Source: Saccharomyces mikatae IFO 1815 (Eukaryota; Ascomycota; Saccharomycetes; Saccharomycetales; Saccharomycetaceae). From it: a DNA stretch of 64,000 nucleotides. A model generated the notes under the pieces. It ran no database searches. It worked only from the letters and a program-made list of their open reading frames with translations, and was not told the origin of the DNA. The translations under genes and the position numbers were made by a program. The stretch spans positions 496,001 through 560,000 of the forward strand of contig NC_079266.1 of NCBI RefSeq assembly GCF_947241705.1, in the 5' to 3' direction. Shown here one piece after another: positions 47,501 to 58,006 of the stretch. Within the stretch, counting starts at the first letter, position 1, and the number at the start of each line of letters is the position of its first letter.

Positions 47501-50500
47501 CTGCTTTTTTATATTCTTTACACCCCTTTGTGCCTCGAGGATCGTAGGTTCAATATCTTGAATACTTTTCATGACAACTTCCTTTCTTTTCCTTATATCT
47601 TCTTCTTGGACTTTTAATATCTTCTTAATTTCCTCCGTAGCCTCCTGTTTTCTTTCTGACTCATTTTGTTCCATAAGCATGCTATCCAATGTGCTCCGGG
47701 CTTCCCTTTCCTTTTCGGTAAGTTCGATATTCTTGTTCAACAAAGTTTTATTTAGTTCATTAACCTTCAAGACAGACTCGTTCAGTTTCTCGAGGCCCAC
47801 GTTGACAAATCTTTGGTTCGCCTGTAAATCTTGATATCTTGCTATAACCAGATTCTCTAAGGCATGTAAAACATCTAGAAAAAATCCAGGTGACCTTGGA
47901 TATACCCCAATATTGATATTCTCATGAAATTTCCCATCAAAATTTATCAAAATGTTAATAACGGCATCTCTTATAGTCTGAATCGAATCTGTAAACACCA
48001 GCTGTTCATTAACTTTCGGCATCTCAAAGTCTGTAAATTCCATAGGAATTTGGTCCATAATATTGCTAGCCACTTGACACATCGTATTCACATCCCAATC
48101 ACCCATCCAGTTAATTATGCAGCGATTAAAAAGAGCCGGTGAACTTATCATCGCTGAAGACTTGTTGTTCGTAGGATCGCAAATCGTAAAAACAACGTGA
48201 AGGTTTTTAGCAACTTCTCTAACAAACCAGTTATACAATTCTTGTTCCGTATCCAATAAAAGACCAAGAGACCTTGTTTTATTTCTCAAGTTATTCAAAA
48301 GCTTGTCATATTCCTCACCTTGAAACAAATCTGGTATATCAGCGTTTGCAAGTAACGTATTCATCCTTTCCAAGAACGCCGTCTCTAGTATATTAGATTC
48401 ATCAATAATTAAACAAGTACGAGTTTCCTTAAGTGAGCAGTCTGAAATGGCCTCCTTTAGAATAACATCAAAGTCACTGAGCTTAGAATGACAATGGATC
48501 TTAGGTTGAACAACTTTCAAACCATTCAACCATGCAACAAACCTCGCAAGGATAGTTTTACCTGTTCTACTGGCACCAATAAGCATCATATGTCCTTGAA
48601 CTTGTTTCAACGCACGATCAATACGCAACATGTGGTCAATCATAGACTCGTGTATAACCATTGGCACTTCTAGTTCCTCATCGCAGAATATTTTGAACCT
48701 TTCTTCTATAAAGTTTACAAGATCTATTTTATTGACTTCTTTGAAATCAAGACTTAGTAAACCCGAAAAGAGAATAGAAGTTGAACTCATATTTCCCAAA
48801 TTCTGAGTAGGAAAGTATTCAGCAACTATTTTATAAAGAAGTTGTTCAAAACTATCCTTTTCCTTCACCTCAACTAGCCTATCTGCGAATATTCTCCAAG
48901 CCTCATAGGCCCATAACCGTATTAATGATCTCAGTGATTGTTTTGGCCCGTTATTAATTGCTGCGTAAACACCTCTAACCAAACGTGTTAACTCTCTTGG
49001 TGAGAAAAGATAGTGAGGTTGATGATCAGTAGTGTAGCTAGTTTTGCATTCATTATATAAATGAACAGAAGCACAGGCGAAGAGCTCGGAATATGATCTG
49101 AACTCAGGTACTAGCTTGAAAATAGCTTTGTAGTAAGTTCCATAAATTTGGGAAAGTGATTTCTCACTAGGATAACCAAAGTAAAGGATGGCAGCATGTC
49201 GAGTAAACCTTTCCGACATAGGTATTCTTCCTGGGTCGGTAGAGGGATTACAAGCACCAACGATGTGTATTCTCTCAGTTGTCACCCATTTATTTTCTGG
49301 CGTTTTCCAAAATCCTTTCTTTTCTATCAGCTGTCTTAAAAATAAGATGACACTTTGAGAACCATAATTGTCTAGTTTTGGCAAATTGATCTCGTCACAA
49401 AATAACACCAATTCTTTGACATCTGATTTTGGAAGTAAAGTAAGGCCTTTTGATGTGGTTACATAACTCGTATGCCTATGTAAGGCTGACAGAATATGCT
49501 CAATGGTGGTGTCTTTAGAAAAATTTATTCCAACAACATCGTAGCGTGAAGAGTGCTGGAGGGCACTATTCATAATCATTGTTTTACCAGATCCAGGTGG
49601 CCCACAGAGGATAATTGCTCTTTCTGAATTTAGCAGGTCATAAAACACTTGTTCATGCTTAATCGTGTCAATTGTAGGGATGATAATATCAGGCCTCATT
49701 ACGTCATGTGCTTCTAAAGAGACGGAAGGAATCTCTGGAGAAGAAATAAAATTCAACCTGTCGTTTGCAATAACTATGCTAGAATATTCTGATAGTTCTT
49801 CGCTATCATCTCCAAAATGAATGTTTATGGCCTGTATAAAAGCAGTCTGCGATTTACTGGTGGAATCACCAGCTAGTGCATATAACAATGACATCTTAAC
49901 CAGTAAAATAATAACATTTTCTAAGCTCTCGTTGTTCATGTTTCGAAGCCACTGCTTATAAGTCGAAATCCAATGAATAATTAACTGTACTGAGGTTTCT
50001 AACTTATTAAAAGTCCGAATTCCCATAATGTGATCCAAATCATTTGCACAAGTAAAAGAATTGGTTAAAAAAGTCCTATCGAAAGAATTAGATATTATAT
50101 TCCTCACTTTCTCAAGTCCAAGCATGGGTAGTTTACTATCAAGTGCTTCATAACTTTTATCGAATAGGCAACTAATCTTAGAGAATATCGAACACACATC
50201 AGTTGAAAACCATAACAAGCCACATCTAGTTATAGTTGCAGGTGTAGTATGGTCTAGGTTATTTGTTTCGAATACAATACGGAGGTTCGGTGGGATAGAA
50301 AGTCTTTCACCATTTGGAAGCGTCAAGATTTTGTTATCATCAAGAACAGAGTTCATGGCTTCCACATATTCCGGATCCAAATCGCTATCAAATACAATCC
50401 AAATTCTCGAATTCTTAAAGGTCCCCGCAAGGTCATCGTTCACCTTTCTTAGAATTGAAGTGAAAAGTCCATCTCTCCACTCTAAGGTTGCTTTAAGCAT

Positions 50501-53500
50501 ATATCCATATAACGTTTCCTTTGTAAGAACCTTCGTATCAATGACGTGCACAATATTAGCATGACCATCGGATATGGCCATGGCATCAATCGCAGTTTTC
50601 CACGTTGCAGTTTTGCCACAGCCCGCCTCACCCACAAGAATCAAAGCCTGTTGAGTTTGTTGCATATAATAAAATTGCAAGCATTTTTTAAGAAATTCCT
50701 TAGAAACCGAAAAGCCGTTTCTTTGGCTAGCATCCTTTAAACATTGAATGATAGATTCCGAGTCCAGCGGTATTCCAACAGAACCAAATACCTTAGATAA
50801 TTCCTCTTTGAATATCGATTCATCATTGTCTCCCAATGATGGTAAAACAACTCTTTTCAAGCTCTCTACCACTGTTTTTTCCTGTGTCCCAAACTCGTTG
50901 ATTAAAGGGCTGCAATTTCTCAGCACACTCTTTAGCGTTCTCAAACCAAAGTGATAATGTTTCATTGAACTGCACTTTGAAGATAAAACAGCTAAAAAAT
51001 GAACGATTTTCGAAGCCAAAGTTTTCGCATCCACGAAACCCAAAATCTGTAAAATCATCTCTGCAATAATACCACTTTGCGGAGATTTCATAGAGAATTC
51101 TCGAAAACTCTTCCTCAAATTTTCCGGTAACTCAGACCTCCCATTATATCCAGGATTCAAAGTGATAAAGACCGCCGTGTGTGAGTTCAAGGGAGCTTCC
51201 TCTCCTAAAAGTGTAATATGTGACTTTCCGCCTTGGAGACCACTCTGTATTTCTTGAATATTGGCAGATACCGCACTTAATACTTTCTCATCAAGCCTAT
51301 TAAATTCGTCAAAACATCCCCACGCTCCAATTTGCGTGATACCCACAAGTAACCTAGAGATAATCTGATAGTCGAATGAATCATCACAGTTAAAAACTAC
51401 AACCACACGGCCAAGATTCTGACCAAACGCTTTCACAGTCTCTGTTTTACCAGTTCCAGCAGGACCAAAGAAGCACCCGCCAAATTTTTGATGCAGCGAA
51501 TCTGTTAGTGCTGCAAAACCGATAAGCAGTAACGGTGTATAGATCAATCTTTCCGGAATACCTATATACTCAAACTTGTACTGCAACGTGTAGCTACTTT
51601 GGGAAATAAAAACAGAGTCGAGATCATCCGAAGTATTCTCCTTTCGATAAAACTTTTGAACGTTCGCCCATAAAAGCTTCGATTTTCTTTCAGAAGAACA
51701 GTTTTTTAGCTGTCCTATAACATTACGAAAATGTAGGTACTCAACAAGTAAAGCTTCGATTTTTCTTTTTGTATCATAAGGAGATTTTTTCGAAAGATCC
51801 AACAATTTTCTGATTTTTTCATTGGTTTCCTCCCAGTATTTGGATAACTGACCAGTTTGAACACATTTTTCCACATTACCTGTCCACGTTACTTGAGCTG
51901 CAAGAAGAACAGCTTGAAAGATATATTTACGTATAACAACTTCCATATCGGTTCCATCTTTAATTTGGCGCAAACACTCTCTGAACTGAGTAAACACGCT
52001 TAGCTTAATTTCCGTATCCAAAATATTTAACCACTCTTGGGCTTGAACTGAATTCTGTAGATTGATTCTTTCATTTAAATTTAATACCTCACCCTCCACT
52101 GATCTTACACCGGTTATGCAATCGTCAAAGAATATTATAGACTCGATACTTCCAAACATTTTCTTCATAAATTTTGAAACATGATCGTAACGTTTTCCAG
52201 ATCCTATAATTTTCAAAAGATCGTCATTGCCCAGAAAGTAGAACCTCGGGAATTGCCTTCTTTGCTGCTCTAAAAAGATTGATAGCGACGATTTAATCAT
52301 CTTGAAAGATTCTATCATCAATTCTAACGTCGTGTCGAAGTTTGTAATATGTATTACTTCAATTGATGTGTCGAGTTGAAACGCTCTTGTAGTTATCATT
52401 TTATACTCACTCGTCAAACTTTTAAATTTCGAAGTTTCAAGAGGTAAGAAGTTTTGAATGTCCAGATTCTCACCAAGAATTCCATACAGATCCAACCAGT
52501 AAAATTGAGCCTCAACCCAATTTACTTGAATTTCAGATAATTTTGTGAGTTTAGATTCCAAATCCAAACAGTCTTGTTCGAAAATTTTATAATAGTTCGA
52601 AGCTTTCATGGAGACTAGCTCCTCTAAATCTTCTTTACAAGCTTGCTCTAGCACATCCCATTCACCCACAAGCTTGAGTCCACTTGAATGCTCTGTGACT
52701 TCATACTGGGCTTCCCTCCAAAACGCTTTAATTCTATCCAGAGATTTTTCTATGACAAACTCCTTTTGTGCTCTCTCTATAATTTTCGTAAGTAGTACCT
52801 CATTTAGGGTCAAATTGAGGACCATAATATCTTTGAGAGAAAACTCCAATTTATCAACTACATTTTTCTGCACTTGCCTTTTACCGATATCGCGGAATAT
52901 CATGTTCCAATGCCTTGGCTTTAAGGCAGCGTCCTTCAAATCAAGCAGAATTTTATTTTGGGAATTAAGCATGTTGACCTGTGAAAATAGCGACTTATAG
53001 ATTTCAAACTTTTTGACAGCTCTCGGAAGTTCATTTGCCCTTTGAAGAAAAACTTCTAGATCAGATTGAAGTTCGGATACGTGTACTCTGCACCACGGCA
53101 TTCCAAAAGACCTTTGCACATCTTCCCAAAGATTTTTAATGCTGCTCCAGACTATCTCATATTGTTTAACATCTTCAGCAATATGTGCTAGCTGATCATT
53201 CAAAACGATAGGAATCAATAGCATCTTTGCAGCGTTTGAAATAGAATCAATTTTTTTCTTTAATTTAATGACTGAATCACTAAATGACTCCAAAATTTTA
53301 AGTGCTTCAGGTGGAGTTAATGTTGGCGAGACTGGTTTCCTGACTGACCAACTTTCATTCAAGGATTGCGACAGATCATTTATATTTTTAACTTCTTGCT
53401 CTAACTTTTGCGCTATGACTACGCGGTGATTTTGCACCTCTTGTTCAACATAGCATAAACACTCTCTCAATGAACAAAAATCGGTATCAAGTTGTTCTAT

Positions 53501-56500
53501 GTAGACAAAGTGTGACGAAAATTTCACCTTAAGCCTTCTAAGTAGCTTTATAACTGACCCCAATAGCTTTATTTGGGTTTCTCGTTCAGCAAGGTGCCCT
53601 TTATTCACGTTGACAGCTTCAATTATCATGGTCGCATTCTCCACAGAAGTGAAATTCACATCCATATTCTCAAGGGTTTCTCTCTCTTTGTTCATACTCT
53701 CATGCAATTCCCTGGCATCGCGGTCATATGCTGACAAAAGGTGCCTACTGATATATGAGACCCAAAAATCCATTCTCGAGCGGATATGACTGTGTGCATC
53801 TTGTGTTTCAAGAACAAAATTCTTTGAAAAATTATTACTGTTCAGAATTAAATTGAAATTTAACCGGGAATCCATAAATCCTTTTAAAATTTCGAAACAT
53901 TTTTGAGTGCTATTACCTGCTGTTTCTAAAAATGCTTCCTCGGTAATTTGCCAAAGAAATTCCATCCTCTGCCATTCTTTGATATAATTAGTAATTTTGC
54001 AGTGCAAGATTTGAATCTGTTCCACAGAAATCAGTATATTATCTTTCAGTTTGGTCACAATTGAATTGAAATCTAATGTGACTAAAGGAGGGTCGTCTGG
54101 CCCATGTAATAACTTGATCAAAGCAGCTTTATTCAAAAGAGCTTCGATATCTTTCAGTAAAGTACCTTTTATATCAGCCAAGGCTGGAAATAGTACAATT
54201 TCACCCTCATGTATATCAATCTTTAATATATGCTTTGGAAAATGAAGCTTTTTTAAATTTGAACCCACTTTCTCCAAAAGTATGCTAATAATTAAATCAT
54301 TAAACTTGGAAATATGGTTACTAACGTTAGAAAAACCTTTAGCAGAAAGACTTTCAAAAATAGCCTGAATATTGTGCAATGTTCGATCCACTTTGTGCAG
54401 TTCGTCAACAGTACCATCAAAAGAGTTCAAAACAAAGAACTCTTTAGCAAACTCAGTTTCTAAACTTTCCAGTATTTGGTAAGCATATATGAGGTCATCA
54501 ATCGAATTTTCTAATTCTAATAGACTGTGTGGCGAACAAGGTATCTTCGAATTTGCCACTAGTAACGATTCCCACGATGTCACTAGTATTTGTTGCAATA
54601 ATGTCCATACGTTTTGTATCTTATTTTTCAAGAAAATATTTATATAAAAGGTGTTGGAAAGTGATTGGCAAAGTGAAAAAAATGTTTGTACTAGTTCAAT
54701 TAAGTTGATAGCTCGTGGATACAAACACATGTAAGTTCTTGCAACACGCACTACGTTGCTGGGAACTTGAAATTCCATATATGTTAAGCTCCTCAACTCT
54801 GTGTAAGCAGCTGCCAATGCAAAATCGAAGTTGACTTTTAATTCATAGCCATCCTCATTATTACTTATAAGTTTTAAAATAGGTGTCACTAGAAGATTTG
54901 TTGTTGCTTTTTCAGGAAAGTTGCGTAGCCACTGAATAAACACGTCCTGAGGATTTGTTTCCTTTCTTAGTTTCTGCACTAAAGTAGATATTGAACGGCC
55001 CTCAAGTGTATCGTTCCAGTTAGATCCAAAAAGAGTTTCTAGATACTGGACTATATCATCAATACGGGATTGAACTTTAACGAAGTACGAAATTTTTGCA
55101 GATGTGGGAGAAATATTACTCAAGGTTTCCAGATGAAGGATCTTAGGCAAAGCATCCAAACCAGTTTCTAATTGCCCTATATCTTTTTTTATCTCAAGAA
55201 GAAGCATCTGCTGATTCTCTAATACTTTCACTTTTATTCGAGGACAGAGTTTCATTAATGGCTTAAACTTCACTAAATAACTTAATTTCTCAGTTGGACA
55301 GCGTTCAGAGTCAATCACGTGTGCAAGCAAATTTTGTAACTTTGTTTCTAAATCGAACATGCTTTTACTGAATTCACTTTCGGCTTGCTTTAACCTTAAT
55401 CGAAGATCCACGGAAATATCATCAATCTTCTCGAAGGGACTATACAACCTCTGAATTTCTTCATGATAAGTAGAAGGGGATATATCCTTAAGTGTTTGTG
55501 CTAATGAAATAAATCGATTACGTGTGTTTAAAATTTCATCCAAAGTTGCCTTGGAAGATTCACTTGTAAATGTCAGCTTTTGAGATAACAATTCCTGCGG
55601 TGCTTTTTTTCTGAGATCTTCTCTTATCAAAAGGTTAATGTCTTGAAGGATATTGTCCCATTCATCTATAATATGAATTGACTTTTCATGTAGCGCTAAA
55701 AAAGTGCTATAGTCTAATTTAAACAAATTTGAAAGACAATTCAATATCGCATCCATGACTTCATATGAGATTTTGTCCATCAGCACAACAAATCTTTGAA
55801 CTGGATAACCCGAATACCTGAACCTTTTCAAGGATGATACTAAGGTATTGAAAAGTTCATGTAGGTGATCAAGACCCCTTGATTGATGAACTTCGTTGAT
55901 AGGAATTGAGGATAGGAATTGATCATATTTATCGGCTAGCTTAAATTTATCTGAAAGTAAGCCTTCATTCAACAAATTTGTTAAATTATGAAATCTTTTT
56001 GCATTTGTTAGAATAGCTAAACATACTTGAAATTCTTGATTTTGCGTTTGTTGGATAAGTGACTTCAACACTTCATGAAAACTAGACCAGAATTCTACTT
56101 CATTCAAAACAGATCCATCTTTTATATCTCTATCAATAGCTACCGTTTGTTTGAGAGCCAAAAACCATTTGTTCGCAACGCTTTGTAAAGAATTTAAGAA
56201 TTTCATACTTTCCAAATCATCGCTAGGGAGGTAATTAACAAAATCATGTGAAGTAGCCCCTTCTGACACAGCCAATTTGACATTATTGGGAACCATTACC
56301 AAAAGATCTGGTGTTTCTATTGAATTATGCAACTGTTGAAATTGCTTGGAAATGTCATCAAGTTTTCTTCTCGTTTTATCTATGGAGTCGGCAGAATAAG
56401 ACTTTTTATCTGACTTTACCAGTTGACCAAATACAGATGAAATACCATTCGTAATAATTGAAGCCAAGTATCCTGTATTCACGGGACCTGGCAAGTATAT

Positions 56501-56851
56501 AACGCTTATTCGGCTTTTAATCGACTCTGAGTCCACAATGCCATTTCCAGACTTCATAACTAGCAGTGTAGAGTACTTCTCGTTTGCCAAACTGTCACTA
56601 TATAATACCTCTTCACCAATGTCCTTAGCTACTATTATTCTATCCAACTCTTCAAAAAGAAATAAAAACAACGTATTATGCTCTTTACCGTCCAACAATC
56701 CTAAAAAAGATCTAAAGTGGTCACAATATTGACAATGTAGACGATCAATGAGTCTTTGCTCATCTTCTTTAGGAAAATTCTTAAAGCCTAGGACAGTGGT
56801 TGCAACAAACTCTATCAGCTCATTAATAAGTCTTGACTCATCTGTACGCAT
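44579..56851 (-). CDS. DYN1: Dyn1, cytoplasmic dynein heavy chain
   Basis: Dyn1 is the minus-end-directed microtubule motor that pulls the spindle into the bud neck. It is 4090 residues, against 4092 recalled for S. cerevisiae. The N-terminal 1350 residues form the tail that dimerises and binds the intermediate chains; a linker follows to about 1770. Four Walker A sites are intact: GPAGTGKT near 1802 (AAA1), GEAGCGKT near 2080 (AAA2), GPPGSGKT near 2422 (AAA3) and GASRTGKT near 2764 (AAA4). A coiled-coil stalk with the microtubule-binding tip occupies about 2990-3310, marked by paired helices rich in Lys and Glu. AAA5, AAA6 and the C-terminal region end in STKQLLQEI. The 12.3-kb frame is unbroken. 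Confidence 0.98.
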   Translation of the reverse strand: MRTDESRLINELIEFVATTVLGFKNFPKEDEQRLIDRLHCQYCDHFRSFLGLLDGKEHNTLFLFLFEELDRIIVAKDIGEEVLYSDSLANEKYSTLLVMKSGNGIVDSESIKSRISVIYLPGPVNTGYLASIITNGISSVFGQLVKSDKKSYSADSIDKTRRKLDDISKQFQQLHNSIETPDLLVMVPNNVKLAVSEGATSHDFVNYLPSDDLESMKFLNSLQSVANKWFLALKQTVAIDRDIKDGSVLNEVEFWSSFHEVLKSLIQQTQNQEFQVCLAILTNAKRFHNLTNLLNEGLLSDKFKLADKYDQFLSSIPINEVHQSRGLDHLHELFNTLVSSLKRFRYSGYPVQRFVVLMDKISYEVMDAILNCLSNLFKLDYSTFLALHEKSIHIIDEWDNILQDINLLIREDLRKKAPQELLSQKLTFTSESSKATLDEILNTRNRFISLAQTLKDISPSTYHEEIQRLYSPFEKIDDISVDLRLRLKQAESEFSKSMFDLETKLQNLLAHVIDSERCPTEKLSYLVKFKPLMKLCPRIKVKVLENQQMLLLEIKKDIGQLETGLDALPKILHLETLSNISPTSAKISYFVKVQSRIDDIVQYLETLFGSNWNDTLEGRSISTLVQKLRKETNPQDVFIQWLRNFPEKATTNLLVTPILKLISNNEDGYELKVNFDFALAAAYTELRSLTYMEFQVPSNVVRVARTYMCLYPRAINLIELVQTFFSLCQSLSNTFYINIFLKNKIQNVWTLLQQILVTSWESLLVANSKIPCSPHSLLELENSIDDLIYAYQILESLETEFAKEFFVLNSFDGTVDELHKVDRTLHNIQAIFESLSAKGFSNVSNHISKFNDLIISILLEKVGSNLKKLHFPKHILKIDIHEGEIVLFPALADIKGTLLKDIEALLNKAALIKLLHGPDDPPLVTLDFNSIVTKLKDNILISVEQIQILHCKITNYIKEWQRMEFLWQITEEAFLETAGNSTQKCFEILKGFMDSRLNFNLILNSNNFSKNFVLETQDAHSHIRSRMDFWVSYISRHLLSAYDRDARELHESMNKERETLENMDVNFTSVENATMIIEAVNVNKGHLAERETQIKLLGSVIKLLRRLKVKFSSHFVYIEQLDTDFCSLRECLCYVEQEVQNHRVVIAQKLEQEVKNINDLSQSLNESWSVRKPVSPTLTPPEALKILESFSDSVIKLKKKIDSISNAAKMLLIPIVLNDQLAHIAEDVKQYEIVWSSIKNLWEDVQRSFGMPWCRVHVSELQSDLEVFLQRANELPRAVKKFEIYKSLFSQVNMLNSQNKILLDLKDAALKPRHWNMIFRDIGKRQVQKNVVDKLEFSLKDIMVLNLTLNEVLLTKIIERAQKEFVIEKSLDRIKAFWREAQYEVTEHSSGLKLVGEWDVLEQACKEDLEELVSMKASNYYKIFEQDCLDLESKLTKLSEIQVNWVEAQFYWLDLYGILGENLDIQNFLPLETSKFKSLTSEYKMITTRAFQLDTSIEVIHITNFDTTLELMIESFKMIKSSLSIFLEQQRRQFPRFYFLGNDDLLKIIGSGKRYDHVSKFMKKMFGSIESIIFFDDCITGVRSVEGEVLNLNERINLQNSVQAQEWLNILDTEIKLSVFTQFRECLRQIKDGTDMEVVIRKYIFQAVLLAAQVTWTGNVEKCVQTGQLSKYWEETNEKIRKLLDLSKKSPYDTKRKIEALLVEYLHFRNVIGQLKNCSSERKSKLLWANVQKFYRKENTSDDLDSVFISQSSYTLQYKFEYIGIPERLIYTPLLLIGFAALTDSLHQKFGGCFFGPAGTGKTETVKAFGQNLGRVVVVFNCDDSFDYQIISRLLVGITQIGAWGCFDEFNRLDEKVLSAVSANIQEIQSGLQGGKSHITLLGEEAPLNSHTAVFITLNPGYNGRSELPENLRKSFREFSMKSPQSGIIAEMILQILGFVDAKTLASKIVHFLAVLSSKCSSMKHYHFGLRTLKSVLRNCSPLINEFGTQEKTVVESLKRVVLPSLGDNDESIFKEELSKVFGSVGIPLDSESIIQCLKDASQRNGFSVSKEFLKKCLQFYYMQQTQQALILVGEAGCGKTATWKTAIDAMAISDGHANIVHVIDTKVLTKETLYGYMLKATLEWRDGLFTSILRKVNDDLAGTFKNSRIWIVFDSDLDPEYVEAMNSVLDDNKILTLPNGERLSIPPNLRIVFETNNLDHTTPATITRCGLLWFSTDVCSIFSKISCLFDKSYEALDSKLPMLGLEKVRNIISNSFDRTFLTNSFTCANDLDHIMGIRTFNKLETSVQLIIHWISTYKQWLRNMNNESLENVIILLVKMSLLYALAGDSTSKSQTAFIQAINIHFGDDSEELSEYSSIVIANDRLNFISSPEIPSVSLEAHDVMRPDIIIPTIDTIKHEQVFYDLLNSERAIILCGPPGSGKTMIMNSALQHSSRYDVVGINFSKDTTIEHILSALHRHTSYVTTSKGLTLLPKSDVKELVLFCDEINLPKLDNYGSQSVILFLRQLIEKKGFWKTPENKWVTTERIHIVGACNPSTDPGRIPMSERFTRHAAILYFGYPSEKSLSQIYGTYYKAIFKLVPEFRSYSELFACASVHLYNECKTSYTTDHQPHYLFSPRELTRLVRGVYAAINNGPKQSLRSLIRLWAYEAWRIFADRLVEVKEKDSFEQLLYKIVAEYFPTQNLGNMSSTSILFSGLLSLDFKEVNKIDLVNFIEERFKIFCDEELEVPMVIHESMIDHMLRIDRALKQVQGHMMLIGASRTGKTILARFVAWLNGLKVVQPKIHCHSKLSDFDVILKEAISDCSLKETRTCLIIDESNILETAFLERMNTLLANADIPDLFQGEEYDKLLNNLRNKTRSLGLLLDTEQELYNWFVREVAKNLHVVFTICDPTNNKSSAMISSPALFNRCIINWMGDWDVNTMCQVASNIMDQIPMEFTDFEMPKVNEQLVFTDSIQTIRDAVINILINFDGKFHENINIGVYPRSPGFFLDVLHALENLVIARYQDLQANQRFVNVGLEKLNESVLKVNELNKTLLNKNIELTEKEREARSTLDSMLMEQNESERKQEATEEIKKILKVQEEDIRKRKEVVMKSIQDIEPTILEAQRGVKNIKKQQLTEIRSMLNPPFGVKIVMEAVCAILGYQFSNWRDIQQFIRKDDFIHNIVQYDTLHMKSHIRIYMEKEFLSDPKFTYDIVNRASKACGPLYQWVNAQINFSKVLHNINPLREEMKKIEFESLKTKANLLAAEEMTQDLEASIEISKQKYSLLIRDVESIKAEMSIVQANLDRSISLVKSLTFEKERWLNSTKQFRTTSQELIGNCIISSVFETYFGHLNEKERSDMLSTLKLLLDKFGVKYDLNYRFVDYLVTLDEKMKWIECGLNKNEYFLENMSIIMNSKEAVPFLLDPSSHMVTVISNYYGNKTLVLSFLEEGYVKRLENAIRFGSVVIIQDGEYFDPIISRLISKEFNRAGSRVTVEIGDHEVDVSSDFRLFIHSCDPSGKIPIFLRSRVRLIDFVTNKESIEARVFEITLTEENAEMQRQREDLIKLNTEYKLRLKNLEKQLLNELSKSQGNMLENDELMITLNRLKKEATKIEKKLSESEEFLPQFDKLVEEYSIIGKHSVQLFSMLEKFAQFHWFYSISIAQFLSCFKRVIGKKATKTRPGMTRVDEILWILYQEVYSQFSTSLDKKCKMIMAMAMFCLYKFDTENEHYKKAIQVMVDMLSENESGSETLNVDTNGNLKQLLDHITTKSYISALNWFKNELFVDEWNIADVVRNSENNFFTMASERDVDGSFKLVDLAKVSNESLTIIPLGSIENLNYAQEEISRCKVEGGWILLQNIQMSLSWVKTYLHKRIEETQVPEEVVKFKLFMACHLTGERLPPPLLQKTDRFVYEEIPGILDTVKELWGSHISTDPSGGVWGIYCRFLLAWFHALLTARTRLVPHGFSKKYYFNDCDFQFASVYLENVLAINSTNNIPWAQVQDHIATIVYGGKIDEENDLEVVAKLCAHVFCGSDNLQIVPGVRIPQPLLQQSKDEERARLTTILCNTMEPADSLSSWLQLPRESILDYERIQAMEVASSTKQLLQEI

Positions 56852-57130
56852 TGCCTAAAAGTGTTGATGTGCGTTTTAATTTAAGCTTTAAATAGCCATA
56901 TACCCTTCTATCCTTACTATTAAAAATATACACCGTGTTTGTTTACCTTTCCATTAGCTTAATTATCAAGGTCCGTATAATGCGACCTTTCGCGTCTTAA
57001 TTCGGGATGACCTGATTGAGTTGTTATAGCCTTACGTTAAGAAGACACAAGACGTATTAGGCATTGTAAAATCACTATGGCGAATTTGAATAGATCAGCT
57101 CCATCAATTTTCAGAACTGAGCATACTTCT

Positions 57131-58006
57131 ATGAATACCCTATTATTTAAGCAAGGAAATGGCCATGGCGGAAAGCAAAGTGACATCGCCTCGCAGGGAT
57201 CACTATCTAGTACTGCACTTCCTGAATCGCCTGGCCCTTTAGATGAGAAGAATCTTCCTAGGTTGCCCACTCCGTTTGCTAGGAGTCTTTCTACGATTCC
57301 TAGCTATGAACAAATGAAGCGAACTAATAAACTGCCCGATTATCATTTAAAGATAGTTGTTGTAGGAGACGGTGCTGTGGGGAAGACATGTCTATTAATA
57401 TCTTATGTCCAAGGAACATTTCCAACAGATTATATCCCAACTATTTTTGAAAATTATGTAACGAACATAGAGGGACCTAGCGGCCAGGTTATAGAACTCG
57501 CATTGTGGGATACAGCTGGCCAAGAGGAGTATAGTAGACTTAGGCCACTCTCATACACAAACGCAGATGTGTTGATGATCTGTTATTCTATTGGAAGCAA
57601 GACGTCACTCAAGAATGTTGAAGATCTCTGGTTTCCAGAGGTTAAACATTTTTGTCCTTCTACACCTATCATGCTAGTCGGCTTGAAATCAGACCTATAC
57701 GAAGCTGATAATCTTTCTGATCTGGTGGACCCAGAGTTGGCAGAATCCTTAGCTAAACGTTTAGGGGCGTTCGCACATATTCAGTGCTCTGCACGATTGA
57801 AATATAATGTCAGTGAAGTATTTGAAACTGCCATCCACACGTTGCTTTCCGATTCGTTGTATACTCCCAGGGAGTCTATGCATACAATCAAAAATCCCTT
57901 CAAAAAAAATACTACAAAGTCAGGTATCGATTCCTCTGCTGGAGATACCAGCATATCTATTCTTGGAACGAAAAGATTAAGAAAAAACAAGTGCATCATG
58001 ATGTAA
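57131..58006 (+). CDS. RHO4: Rho4, Rho-family GTPase
   Basis: Rho4 is a small GTPase that activates formins Bni1 and Bnr1 and supports polarity and exocytosis, overlapping with Rho3. From the ATG at 57131 (MNTLLFKQGNGHGG) it is 291 residues, the length known for S. cerevisiae. An in-frame ATG at 57077 would add 18 residues. The nucleotide-binding motifs are in order: GDGAVGKTC (about 80), the effector loop YIPTIFENY, DTAGQEEYSRL, GLKSDL (an atypical TKxD equivalent) and CSARL (the SAK equivalent). A long N-terminal extension and a C-terminal polybasic region (KRLRKNKC) end in the prenylation box CIMM. It is divergent from DYN1 with 280 bases between. Confidence 0.96.
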   Translation: MNTLLFKQGNGHGGKQSDIASQGSLSSTALPESPGPLDEKNLPRLPTPFARSLSTIPSYEQMKRTNKLPDYHLKIVVVGDGAVGKTCLLISYVQGTFPTDYIPTIFENYVTNIEGPSGQVIELALWDTAGQEEYSRLRPLSYTNADVLMICYSIGSKTSLKNVEDLWFPEVKHFCPSTPIMLVGLKSDLYEADNLSDLVDPELAESLAKRLGAFAHIQCSARLKYNVSEVFETAIHTLLSDSLYTPRESMHTIKNPFKKNTTKSGIDSSAGDTSISILGTKRLRKNKCIMM

